Source: Zonotrichia leucophrys gambelii
Lineage: Eukaryota; Chordata; Aves; Passeriformes; Passerellidae
Direction of reading: 5' to 3'
Length of the DNA stretch: 64,000 nt
NCBI RefSeq assembly: GCF_028769735.1
Contig: NC_088173.1
Span: 13,103,038-13,167,037 of the forward strand
The notes beneath the pieces were generated by a model. That model ran no database searches and had not been told where the DNA came from. It worked only from the letters and a program-made list of their open reading frames with translations. A program made the position numbers and the translations under genes. Every line of letters begins with the position of its first letter. Position 1 is the first letter of the stretch. Below, piece by piece: positions 24,368 through 35,422 of this stretch.

Positions 24368-26530
24368 ACGACTACCAGAGGTTATTCAGTCTCACAGCTT
24401 CACTGTGGGTCCAGTTCACATCCTTTGACGTCATGGTTTTAGTGGGTTTTGCCAGAAGAAATTTTAGGACTGTGCAGAGCATGCATCAGAAACTGTTTCC
24501 AGGACTTCTGTGGAGTTTTTAGGTAAACCCAGGTTAGCTTCTCACAATTGTGCTTTAATTGTTTGCTGAATTGGAGCCATAATCTGCACTTGGGTTAAGC
24601 CTCTTCTAATTTCTGCCTAATCACTTATGAAACTGCAGAGAAGGAAAGGTTGCATGTACTTGTATATTGTTAAGTCCTATGAGACACTGCAGGAAAAAGC
24701 TCCATCAGCCTTTTCTGGCTAAAAGTGTGCCTGCATTACAGACAGAGTTCTAGACCCCTAAATATTGAATTATGAACCTGAAGTCTTAAAACAGCTTTTT
24801 ATTTTAAAAGAAAAATTCAAAAACATTTTAATGGATGCATTTCTACTGTACTTTCAGGTGCCTGCATATGTTCAGATATATGGACAAACATCCTGAAACC
24901 TTTCCAAGCTGTAACATTGTTTAAAAACTCATAGCCTTCCAAAAGCTATTTTAGCCTGTCTGTCGACAGTATTGTGATAGTAACTGCACTTAGTGCAATA
25001 AAGGAATAGAAAACCTGTTTGTGTCTTCCCTTACTGAAGAGCACTTTTAATCTTTTTTAAAGTCAGTGACTGTATCAATGCATTAAAAAGAAAGATGGAT
25101 GTGCAGTCTGTCTCATGTTGCTTATTAACAAAAAAAGTTAGTGAACCAATCATGGTGAAACAGTGCTCTTGTTATGCAGGCTGGTTTTGTTTTAATACTT
25201 AGTGTGTAAATAATTACTCCAGTAGTTTAATGTTTTCCAAGCAAAAGCTTCAGAATTTGGTTGCCTAATCAGCAGACATCCCTTTTTGATCAAAAATGAG
25301 TGTTGAACAGTAGTCATGGCACCAAAAGTATGTGCTTGAGTCACAGGAGCAGGGAATACTTTCACCACATTCTAGAACAGACTCTCAGCCTCAGCTGCAG
25401 TTTGAGAGATGTGGACATCCACCCATCTTTTTTAAGAAGGCTAAGAGACAAAGAAACAAGACTAAATTAGCATTTGTGTAGAAGAACCTGTATAAATATA
25501 CTGGAATGTTTCAGCTCCAACACCTCAGAATTCTAAACAGAATTTACTTGTTTCCTTGTGAGCCCTTCCCAGGTCACTTTCACAGAGCTCAGTATCACTT
25601 TCAGAGAAATTTACACAAGGAAAAGAGGGTGAAGATGCTGAAGGAAGAAATGTGTAAAATCCACTCAAGTGGACCTTAGTTCTCTGCCCAGGACCCAACA
25701 GTGACACCACTGTCCATGGATCCTGAGAGCCGCAAATTCACTTGGAGGGGTGGAGCAGCAGAGCTTTGTCTACAAGTCGTACTCAGAGGCAAAAAAATCT
25801 GCTGTAGCCCTAGAAAAGTAAAGCTGGACAAGGAAATGCAATTATTTCATATATGTATTAAGTCAATCCCTGCTAACAACTGGGAAGTTCTGACCAATAC
25901 TCAGAACTCTTGGGTATGAAATGCAGTATCCTTGCTTAGATACATTTAATGCTTCTAAATTACTTATTGAGAACTTTAGGCTGATGTGTGTTGCTTGTGC
26001 TCTCTATCTTATACTCATGACTCCTTAGGCAATTGAGATACATGCTCATGACAGGTCTTGAAGAGCAGAATTTTTTTTAGGAGCAGTTTTAAATTCTTCA
26101 CAAATGTCTCATTTTCTTCCTACTTCTAACTGAAAGGAAAAAAAAACCCAACATGTTATTCTAAATAGAATGAAATTGCATGGAAATTTCAATGTGCAAC
26201 CTTTGAAAGTTGTGTAACAAGCAGCAACCTTTAACCTTTAAGAATTATGATGTCAGGGGTTAGGTTATTGTGAATGAATGGGGATTTAGGCTTTACTGTT
26301 GAAAAATCAGCTGACTATTGTATAATGGCTATCCCTACTGTCTATTTCCTAGGTAAGGACGATTATTTACCCCGAGTGCTTACACAGTTCCCTGTCAATT
26401 TTGGCGCTTCGGCTTGGCGCAGAGAGGCGCTTGCCCGGCCGCGTTGGCGCGGTGCTTTGCAGCGCGGGGCTCGGAGCGCTGCCCAGTGCCCGCTCGGTGC
26501 GGGCGCTCCGCGGGCGCGGTGCCGGGCGCC

Positions 26531-26538
26531 GGGGCGGG
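26531..26538 (+). promoter_or_regulatory. GC box (Sp/KLF-type site)
   Basis: GGGGCGGG lies within a run of GC-rich sequence, upstream of the CCAAT box and the CCATTTTG motifs. Motif match only. Confidence 0.5.
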
Positions 26539-26585
26539 CCGGGCCGCTGTTGGCTGTTGCCATGGCTCCGGCAAGCCGGGGGAGC

Positions 26586-26590
26586 CCAAT
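26586..26590 (+). promoter_or_regulatory. CCAAT box (NF-Y-type)
   Basis: GAGCCCAATGAGCG contains the CCAAT core with flanks acceptable for NF-Y. It lies 32 bp upstream of the first CCATTTTG motif, within the usual range upstream of a start site located near 26640-26700. Confidence 0.45.
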
Positions 26591-26620
26591 GAGCGCTCTG
26601 CGGCGGTGCCGAGGGGACCA

Positions 26621-26629
26621 GCCATTTTG
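26621..26629 (+). promoter_or_regulatory. YY1-type motif, copy 1
   Basis: GCCATTTTG matches the core of the YY1 site (CCAT flanked by TT; the reverse strand reads CAAAATGGC). YY1 sites cluster close to transcription starts of CpG-island genes. A second identical 9-mer lies 136 bp downstream. Confidence 0.5.
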
Positions 26630-26756
26630 CTTAGGGAAAACAATGTGACATATTCTGCTGTGCTATACCGGGGAATAAACAACAATCCCGTCGGGAGACG
26701 CAGAAGAAGCGGGCATATTAGTGAGTAATGCGGGCGGCGGAGCGGGCTCGCCAGCT

Positions 26757-26765
26757 GCCATTTTG
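26757..26765 (+). promoter_or_regulatory. YY1-type motif, copy 2
   Basis: This GCCATTTTG is identical to the copy at 26621-26629 and in the same orientation. It sits just downstream of the donor-like TTA|GTGAGT at 26720. Confidence 0.5.
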
Positions 26766-27103
26766 ACAGGCTGCCGCTCCCGCCGCTGCTCGGGGGAGGC
26801 GGAATGCGGGGCGATAATGCTGCATATCTGCTGTCAGGCGGAGCGGGGGCTTGTCCTGTGAAGGCAGGGCTCCTCCGCACTGCTGTCTCGGCAGCTCGCT
26901 AGCCGCCGCTCGCAGCCCAGCCGGGGTCCAGGGCCGGGGAGTCGCCGCTCGGAGCGCGGCTGGCGCCGGGCGCGGCGCTGCCAGGAGCAGGTGTGCGGCT
27001 CGGCCCGGCCCGGCGCCGCTGCGGCTCCCGGGCTGCTCCCGCCGGGCGAGCTGCCGCCGGACCCGGCCACAAAAGGGAGCGCTGTGCGCCTCGGCTGCTG
27101 CGG
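26766..27103 (+). other. Candidate non-coding first exon ending at a splice donor
   Basis: The strongest downstream donor in the island is GCTGCGG|GTGAGA, with exon end at 27103. The exon start is not determinable from sequence, so the left limit is arbitrary. No ATG in this stretch opens a frame with recognisable protein content, so the exon would be 5' untranslated. Alternative donors are TTA|GTGAGT after 26720 and GAGCAG|GTGTGC after 26990. These would give alternative first exons of the same transcript. The acceptor exon is not identifiable in the following 37 kb, which implies a long first intron. Confidence 0.4.
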
Positions 27104-30100
27104 GTGAGATACCTGGGCACGGGCGGGCGCGGGGCTGGGGCACAGCTGGGCACAACTTCGTGCGGGAAACAGGCTGCTCTCGGTGTCTGTGCCTTGGCTT
27201 CGGTCCCTGGCTGGTTTAGGGTGGCTGCTGAATTCATTGATCTCACTGCGTTGTCCTTAAACGTTTCGATGTGAGTGTTGTTCCATATGGTTGCTGATTC
27301 AGAAGGATGCTTACAATAGATGATAAATTTTTAGTAGATAATTCTACTGAAAGGCAAGGATTATATTTTTGTTTGGATTGTCATTGTGTTTTTTATTATC
27401 AGGATAGCGTGGGTGAAATACAATATTATAGAAGAAGTGAGCATGTTTGCCTTACATCACGGAGTTCATCACTAGTAGATTCCATGCATTGTGCTCAGCC
27501 ACAGCGTTAGATTTAAATTGTCCAACTGCTGCTGTGCAGTATGTAGGTCATAATAAAAAGCAGCTTTTTCACCAGCTTTCAATGGACTGCATGCCCCAGT
27601 GCTGTGGTTGATTAGTTTGTGGTACTTGTGCTGTTAAGAGCAGTGGTATTAAAGCCAGCTCACACCTCCTTTTTAAAGATATCGCACGTTCCGTGCTAGA
27701 CAGAGCACAACACACCCATTGTGTCCCTCCGTTTGGCGTTCAATAAAAGGAAGGAAACGAGCACTCCACATGGAGCACCAGCACATTAATAGCACAAGAC
27801 GGTTAAACTTTATTGAACAATCCCAGGGATTCTGAGATAATCTACTGAAGATACAGACAATAAAAACACCGAGACGTATACCAGGAACTAGTAGAAATGG
27901 GAGAGGTCTTCTGATAGGGACTGTGTGTTAATGCTGGAGATTTTTCATTGCAAAATGAATTGTTCTGAGTAGTTATTAATCACAACACATTTGCAGTAGT
28001 TAAACCTGGGTCAATAAAACCTCAATCCCTCAGGACAGATAACGTTTCTATTTAAAGTAGTATTTTCCTAACTACCAACGGTGTTCTTAGGCATTAATAC
28101 AATTTCTGAATTCTCTTATAATGAAATGCATTATATTATTCTGAAAACTGATCTAAATGTTGTGATTCACTTTGCATCTATAGAAAATGAGATAATATTT
28201 TTGTTTTAAGCCTTCTTTAATATTTATTGAGATTTGAGTCCCACTGAGATGAGCCATTTGTTTGGACAGTTGAGTGGGCATGAAATCAAGAATTCGAGGT
28301 CTGGTATCTTTATAGTTAAATTAGTAACCAGCACTCTGTAACTAGGAGCCAAATTCCAGTGTTGTTTCTGTATATATCCTGCAAAGGCATTTGAACAAGC
28401 ATGATCAGCAACTATCCCCCAAGTGAGACACTGCATTTGGAAACAGCAGTATATAATTGAATTGCTACTATGTGTTCTCCCCATGAGAAAAGCTCCCTCT
28501 TATTTGAACCATTTCAGGATTCTGTTTTTTGGTGAATGCACACACACCAAGTTCTTTATGCCTCTGTGCAGGGGTCATACGATAAGTGGTTTAGAGAAGT
28601 GTCTTCCTCTGTGATCTAGAACATGGAAGTGCCTTTACAGTGTGGCACTGCATGAATATTTATGATTGAGTCTGTAATTATGAGGAAAATTATAAACAAG
28701 CAGAGCTAGTATTTAAGATATTGGTAAGTCTTTAACAAAGGGGGAGATTTTGTTACAACAATAAGAAACATGGATGTGGCAGTATACAAAATAAAGGATC
28801 TTGTAGTTCAAGGTGAATTGATTCTCACTAGAGATACTTCTCACTATGAAGAATTTGTGGTTTGAGGAAAACAAGTGGAGACTAGCAATGACTAATCAGT
28901 AAACAGTGTGCACCCGTTAGGTGCTGATAGATGCATCTTATTAGTCATTATTATTTAAACCAATATTCTGTGCTCTTTCCATTCTGCTTTTCTTCTTTTG
29001 TTATTTTTCTCATATCGATTCCCAGCTTCCCTCTGTTTCCTTACTGTCTCTTTGGCAACATCTGATCCCGTCAGAGCTATTTGTAAATCAAATCGGTGAC
29101 TGTCAGTAGTGGTCATGGAGGTACTGCAATAGAATCTGATGTGGAGGAAGAATTTAAATGAGTTAGAGGTAAGAAACAGCAACCAAGTAATGAGTGTATC
29201 CAGTGCAAACTAATTCCCCATCATGTAAGTTTTAAGGGCCTAGAATTGGGTCACTGATGTAGAAATCAAATGGGCATGCATGGAGAGGGACATTTTTTCC
29301 TCTCATGATGATTTGAAGTGTATTTATAAACATAAGGTTTACAAGACCTTGATAATAATATGACATAGGACAAATTGGAACGTTTGGTGTTAGAAATGGT
29401 AGCGTAGAGTTCTAGTTGAAGTCTAGAAGTTTTTCAGGTTTCAGTGGAGCCATGTTTTTTATCAAGAGGTGATTATGCATTATTGGAAAGCCTCTAGGGT
29501 ATCCAAAGTCAGGCTCTCTCTTGGTCAGCAGAGATGTAAATAACATCAGCTGTCGTGCTTTAACATTACAGTCGCTTCAAACATTTTTTAGACAGACGAC
29601 CTTAGAAGGTGACTCTGGGTCCATGTGTAGCTCTTAAACAGAATACCAACAAAGCAAAATCATCAGATTAATCCTAAAATGCAGTGTCATAGTAGCAGGT
29701 GCAAGCAGTAATAGAAATAAGAGACTAGTATGACCGAAGGAGGTAAAATGAAGCGGAGTGGCAGCTTATTTCGTATGCTCTTTGTTTAAAATAATCAGGT
29801 TTGAACAAACAGTGATAAGCATCCACCAATCATGGGGTGTGTAGAGCACAGTAACCTTATAAGAGCTCGTGTGGAAATGTGTTGTCTGTCCTCAGCCTGT
29901 GTACTTACAGATGTGACCAGCCTGTGAGCTGCAGTACAGAAGGGATGTGCCCAGGGAAGACACAGTTATGGAGCTGGATATGTTGTATGATGTTACACTG
30001 TGAAAACTTGTGGCTGAATGTCACTTCTGCACCTGAAGGATCAGGTATTGAATGTAATACATCAATTATGTGGTTGTGTCTGGAGTGCACAGCCTCCATC

Positions 30101-31530
30101 AGATGTGACCTTGGAACAGTACTTCTGCTCTGGTGAGGCTGTCTGAACAAAAATAGAAATAAAAATTGTCAATTTCTACCTGTTTGTAAACTAGAATTGT
30201 ACAAATGTATTCTTTATTATTGTGTCCTACTGCTCTGATACCAGTCATTTCTCATGTCATTATTTCCTATTGGATTAAGCATGTTACTCTTGCTAGTCCG
30301 AATTTCCTTTCTTTACTGCTGTATGTAGCATGTAGCTTCCTTTGTGAGAGAACACTGTGCCATAGATGCTCTGTGTTCATTTTTATTCAAATAGTCTTGT
30401 GTCTTTTCATGAAAGTGTTTTGACCAAAGCTGACCTTTCTGAAATTATGAAGCTTCTTAACATTTAAAAGCTAAAACAAAAACTAGAAAGACTTTCAAAG
30501 GCACTGATGTAATGGAAAAGTTCATGTATGGGAGGGAAAAGGGAGAGAAGTAAGTACTTAAAAGGGCAACATGTATCTTTGAGTACAGGCATGCTAGATG
30601 ACGACATTTTAGATCTACTCCTGCTTTCAGTGTTTTTGAAGCATGTAATGTATTTTTCTGTTCAGATGTTTTGTTCCATAACAGTGGTACATCATAGCTA
30701 ATGCTGCTGTGAAGTAGGAAATTCCAAAGGCGGACCCGTTTCTTCTGTTATTTCTAACTTCTTTCCCTAAATAGATTGATTTTTTTGGTCTTTCTGTACT
30801 GAATACAGATAGTGTTCTGACTCATCCACCCTTAAAAACCTCACCAACCACCATCAGGGGGTTGAATAGCACAGATGTGGTTCTGTGTTCTTAAGTAACC
30901 TGAGTAACATAGTGCACTTTTAAAGAGGTGATACTGAAGGTCCCGAGTCTCAGAGAATAGTGGGAGAAACACACTAAAAGGAAAAGCAAACATTCTTCCT
31001 CTCAATCATTACTATGATCAAACTATACACCAAGCTTTTTCATTGGCCTTTTCATAAAACAGCTGTTAAATAATGCTGAGAGATAGAATAATGAAAGCTT
31101 TACTTCTTTTAAGGGTACTCATCTTGCATTTTATGTACAAGTATTAAAGCAGTGTACAACTGAACTGTTTGTCAGGTACCTAAAGCTATCCTTAGTTTAC
31201 CAGCAGTGGCATATTGACTAAATTTGTCCACAAGCATAGCAGCTTTACTTTTTTGCTTCTTCAGGACCCAAAAGAATATGCAGGAATGCATGATGAAACC
31301 AGATGGGAATGGAATCAGTAACTGCAGTTCTCACAGCTGAAAATCAGATTCATTGACTTTTATGAAAATAGTAAAATGCATTGATTTCTAAGGGTTGCGT
31401 TTAGTTGTAGGATGATGAGTTATGCTAATCAGAAATCAGTAGTTGTGACTGAAGATCAGAATAGGTGGAAGGGTCTTTGTGTTTTTTCAAACACAAAGTT
31501 TAATAGTAACATGTCTGATTCCTTAACGTA

Positions 31531-31622
31531 TTGTTGCTTTTGTGTTTTTTTTGATTTTTTTTGTTTGGTTTTTTTGTTGGGTTTTTATTTGGTTGGTTTT
31601 TTTGGTTGATTTTTTTTCTTTT
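31531..31622 (+). repeat. T/G-rich low-complexity tract
   Basis: About 90 bases made almost entirely of T runs separated by G or GG (units such as TTTGG and TTGG), with only isolated C and A. On the minus strand it is A-rich with CC/C interruptions. It could be an expanded tract derived from a poly(A)-like or pyrimidine stretch. It has no coding meaning, although one reading frame stays open into it. Confidence 0.85.
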
Positions 31623-34600
31623 CTGAACAGCACCAGTAGGTGAAATCCCAGTTCAAGCAGGCAGCAAGGCTGAAAGGTGACTGTAACCCTTCCTAAGAGG
31701 CTTAGGTGGGATGGTGTGGTCTGTGATTAGAAGGGGTAGGGGCTGTGTCAAGAGCAGGACAGCCACAGTGTGTTCTTGTCAGCATGGTGCCATGGGGTCT
31801 GAGGACTCCTAATAACCATAGCCTGAGCACAGAGCTTCATCAGCATAGTGTACCTTGAGAGCTATAGTGTTTAATAAAGCCACATATCTCTCACTGGGAT
31901 TAACTTGCTGAAAACTAATGCTTTGTCAGAGTTCAGTTATAGCAAAAATAATGGGGTAGGGGAGGCTATCCAAGATTCAGTTATCTGGATCAATTTTCAT
32001 GTGTGAAAAATGCATGAACTAGAAATTATATATTACTACAGAGGATCTCTGTGCATATGAACAGTATTTTCACTACTTGAAGTGACTGCGCGTGAAAAGT
32101 AGTGATTCAGGCAATGAAACAAAGCATGGGTTAGATAAACTGGGTGCTTTGACTGTTGTTTTTCTTTTAATATTCATTTTTTCTTAATAATGAAAAATTA
32201 TATATTATTAAAAAAGAAAAAAATTCTTCATTTTTAAACATAAATATGTATAAACATTTATAAAAACATAAAGTAATCTGACGTGTTGGCATCAAGCAGG
32301 TGCAAAATGACATTTTTAAGGTACTAAATGCCTGTTTCTTTTCTCACTGATTTTTGTGTTCATTTGAGAACTTCAGATTCTCTTATCTGTTGATATGTGA
32401 GCTTTTCTAGTATGCTGGAGTATGATAAATAAGGAAGAGTAAATAATTGGTATGAGGCAATTATTGATTGGTGAGAATTACAAAAATATTGTATGTCATG
32501 AAAACTATTTAATAAATCTCCAGCACAGGATGTTTTGCTGTCTCCAATAAAGCAACCATCATGGACCTTCATAAGGAGTGGGTTAATGGATTACATGGCC
32601 CAAGTTTGTGGGTATTTCAACTGGTGATTGTAAACATCATGTGAGTTTTACATTTCAGACTGCTTCAGCCTTTGAGATAATCCTAAATTGTAGGGATTGG
32701 CCTAGGTGAAGTATCCAAGAAATAATTCCCTTTTGAACACACACGTCACACTATTGACTTTTGTGTATTTTGTGCTTTGCTCTTGTTAAAATTTTACACA
32801 GTTATTGTCTGATTTAGGCATCAATCTTGTATTTTCTGTCTTCCCACTAATAGTAAAGAGTTTAAAGAAAAGCAAGCAATAGGAACTCAAAGGGGTGCCA
32901 GTGCAAAACACTGGTTATGTTTCATTTAATTCATATATTGATCAGGTACGTCACACTGCTCCTTCTAGCCAGTTATGCAGTTACACATTTTAATAAGCAA
33001 ATCCTGACAGAAGACAGCAGTTGCCAGCACAAATTTAATTTAATTTCGCTTCTAGTGAATTTCTAATGAACAGGGAACTCTAAGCAGTGGCATTCTCCAG
33101 ATAATCAAATTCATGGTAATTGCAGTTTTTCTTTTGGTGAAATCTGTATTTGTTAGGAATCTGAAGGAAATAATTATTTCAGTGTGACTGATGCAATCAA
33201 ATGGTTTACTTTGAATAAGTAAAATATGAAAGAGGCTAATCAAATGAAGTGCTACTGTATGAGAGCAAACGAAAGGGTGACAGGTTTGACAGTAGAACAA
33301 AGACCAAACCAAAGGCTTTGTTTTGACATACATGCAGATAATCAGGCAAATTCAAGTCTTTTAAGAGACCTCTTCTATAAGGGTCACTTTACAGATACGG
33401 ATCATGTAATCTGAGTCGTACAGATTATCATTCTGCTTCTAAACAAGTACAAGAGAGAGGTTTTTAATTCCTTATTTGCATAGCTGTAGATTTACACATT
33501 CACATGTTTTTGCCATTGGCATTTGATTCACAGATGACTGATTTATGGTCTTGAGCAAAGGCCAAATTCAGGACACAACTTTTAACTGTCAGGACTGCAA
33601 ACTCTACAGAATTTGTTTGAAAGCCAGCACCTGTTGTAATTAATACATACAAAGCAGTAGGAGGATCCCTTCCAGCTTGAGGAAATTCTTCTCTTATGAG
33701 CAAGGCAATAATAATTGCAGAGATGGTGTGCTAAATTAATTCAGGTGTGAATTTGTTTTTTGTTGTATTTAGTGGTGCAATCATCTTAAACATAATTCTC
33801 TAAAATCAGTCACTGCTTAGATAAAGACCACAAATGAAAATAAACATGTCAGTAAGAGCTACAGAAAGTATATCAAGGTCAAGTTCTCTTTGTAATATGT
33901 GCTGAACGTGAAAGATGGAGCAGGCTTGATGCAAAGGTAAACTGAAAAGCAGGTTTATTAACACATGGCTTTGACCTCTGCTTGACTACAACACCAGTGC
34001 TTTTCTTGATTTCCTGCAGCAGAAATGAAAATGTAAAGGGTGTCTGAGGAAGAAACAAATAGTAGCTTTGTAGATGAACTTGGGAAGTGTTCTTATGATA
34101 AAAGATTGCTGCTACTTAAGAGTGGATGAAATGTATGTGGGGAAATTTGAGCAGATACTGTGAAGAGACTTCTGGGAGTTGCAAGAGGAGACAGGAAGAG
34201 AATTACAAAAATGCTTGAAAGGGAAAAGACAGATATAATTGCTGCAGTGACAAGACAACGAGCCATCTATATGTGCCCTGTATTCTGGGGCAGGGACAGC
34301 TACTGTGGCATCAAAGAAAAAAAAAAATTAGAGTGGTCTCATGGGGGGCATCTTGCATAGATCAGCACATGTTACTTAAAACCGTGGGTTCAGATACTGT
34401 GGTTAAATTGTGTGTTGACAAGAGGCCTAAACAATAGCATTCCTCATGGGGGGACCAAAACAAAATCAGAAATCAGATTTCAAATGTTGGAAGTGGAGAA
34501 ATCAGTCCTCTCAGGAAAAGCTACAACACACGCTCAGAGTGAAGGGGAAACAAGTGTGGAGAAACATGAGCCACTTCCTTGAGGAGTTCACATACCTGAG

Positions 34601-35405
34601 CATTCAGGGGTTTTTTGATGTTTTTATTTAAAAAAAAAAAAGTCATATTTGCATTCTAGTCAAATCTCCAGCCCATACACAGTGTGCAAAGGCAAACTAC
34701 AGATTTAGTTTTTTAAATTGATTTTTTGTCTTCATCTGCACACATAGTAACTCCATTTGAAATTGTCGGATTTGAAAACAAATTGACCTCCTTCTGTGGG
34801 TTTTTTTCATTATGTTGTATTTCATTCTTGGGGGACCCAAAGAATAAGTCCTGTCCCTTCACGAGTGCTTTAGATGAAGCATTAGAAGTCTGCATTTTCA
34901 ATGTGATTACCCATTATGGAAATGGGATTCTCTCTAGCTGTCCTGCACCAGCAATGGAATAATGCAGTTTTGAGGGTGAGATCAGGTGTTAAGGAGCTCT
35001 AATTTCTGTCCCTTGGTTTTGCACCAAATTGTTTTAACTGGGACAAAGTCTGTTAGAATGTTGGTGGGCTAATTCATGTGTTTTGCTTTGTACACAAGTG
35101 AATTAGGACTGCAAATGTCTTTATAGAAAATGTCCATTTCTCAGTGTGTTACTTGGTTTTAAAATGATGAGCTGAGCTGGAGCTTGGAGGTGGCTTGAGT
35201 TCAAACATGACTTGAAAGAATAATTGTATTGCAAGCTTTCTTGTGTGTAGTCCTGTCAAATCTGGGTAATTCTACTGTCATCTTCAGTATTGTATATATT
35301 GTATTTAGACTTCTATGGACTTTATCTTCCAGCATGTTTAGGAACAGGTGCTCTTTATGGTCATTAAAAAGTGGAGGGTTTTTTCTGAGCTAATTGCAGA
35401 TAATG

Positions 35406-35422
35406 CTGTGAAAATTTCACAG
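35406..35422. repeat. 17-bp palindrome with one central base
   Basis: CTGTGAAA (35406-35413), A, then TTTCACAG (35415-35422), an exact reverse complement. It is in AT-rich sequence and its function is unknown. Confidence 0.85.

Larger units (their letters stand above)
21331..26399. other. Non-coding sequence upstream of the CpG island
   Basis: No gene is recognised. It holds a TG/TA microsatellite at 22316-22361 followed by two TTAATGCATTAA-type palindromes (22371-22401), an AT-rich homeodomain/octamer-like cluster at about 23755-23810, and a run of 11 G at 24357-24367. The 92-codon minus frame at 22705-22983 looks superficially protein-like at its C-terminal half but has no known motif. Just before the island, a strong plus-strand donor-like CTAG|GTAAGG occurs at 26349-26358. 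Confidence 0.6.
26400..27170 (+). promoter_or_regulatory. CpG island promoter, probable 5' end of a gene
   Basis: This is the only long non-repeat region in the window with high GC and undepleted CpG. It rises sharply from AT-rich flanks at about 26400 and falls away by about 27170. It contains GC boxes (for example GGGGCGGG at 26531-26538), a CCAAT box (26586-26590) and two CCATTTTG motifs (26622-26629 and 26758-26765), all typical of TATA-less vertebrate promoters. Splice-donor-like sequences on the plus strand (26720, 26990 and 27103) outnumber good ones on the minus strand, favouring plus-strand transcription. Bidirectional activity is possible: GGG|GTAAAT reads as a minus-strand donor at 26370. 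Open frames across it are GC-driven and appear on both strands, so I do not call a CDS. The gene cannot be named from this sequence. Confidence 0.85.

Noticed and set aside
26274..27274. Overlapping open frames of 60-161 codons in the CpG island
   Set aside because: High GC suppresses stop codons in every frame on both strands. The peptides are Ala/Arg/Pro/Gly-rich with no recognisable domain.
27307..27510. 67-codon plus-strand frame starting MLTIDDKF just after the island
   Set aside because: An acceptor-like ttttttattatcag lies inside it, but there is no matching donor that I trust and no family resemblance. Composition is like the flanking non-coding DNA.
32630..32660. TTGTAAACATCATG, reminiscent of a miR-30 seed (TGTAAACA)
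   Set aside because: The match stops after the seed region and the downstream sequence cannot fold back to give a miR-30-type arm.
34160..34360. 66-codon basic frame beginning MKRLLGVARGDRKR
   Set aside because: It looks LINE- or nucleic-acid-binding-like at first sight, but no flanking reverse transcriptase or repeat similarity could be found.
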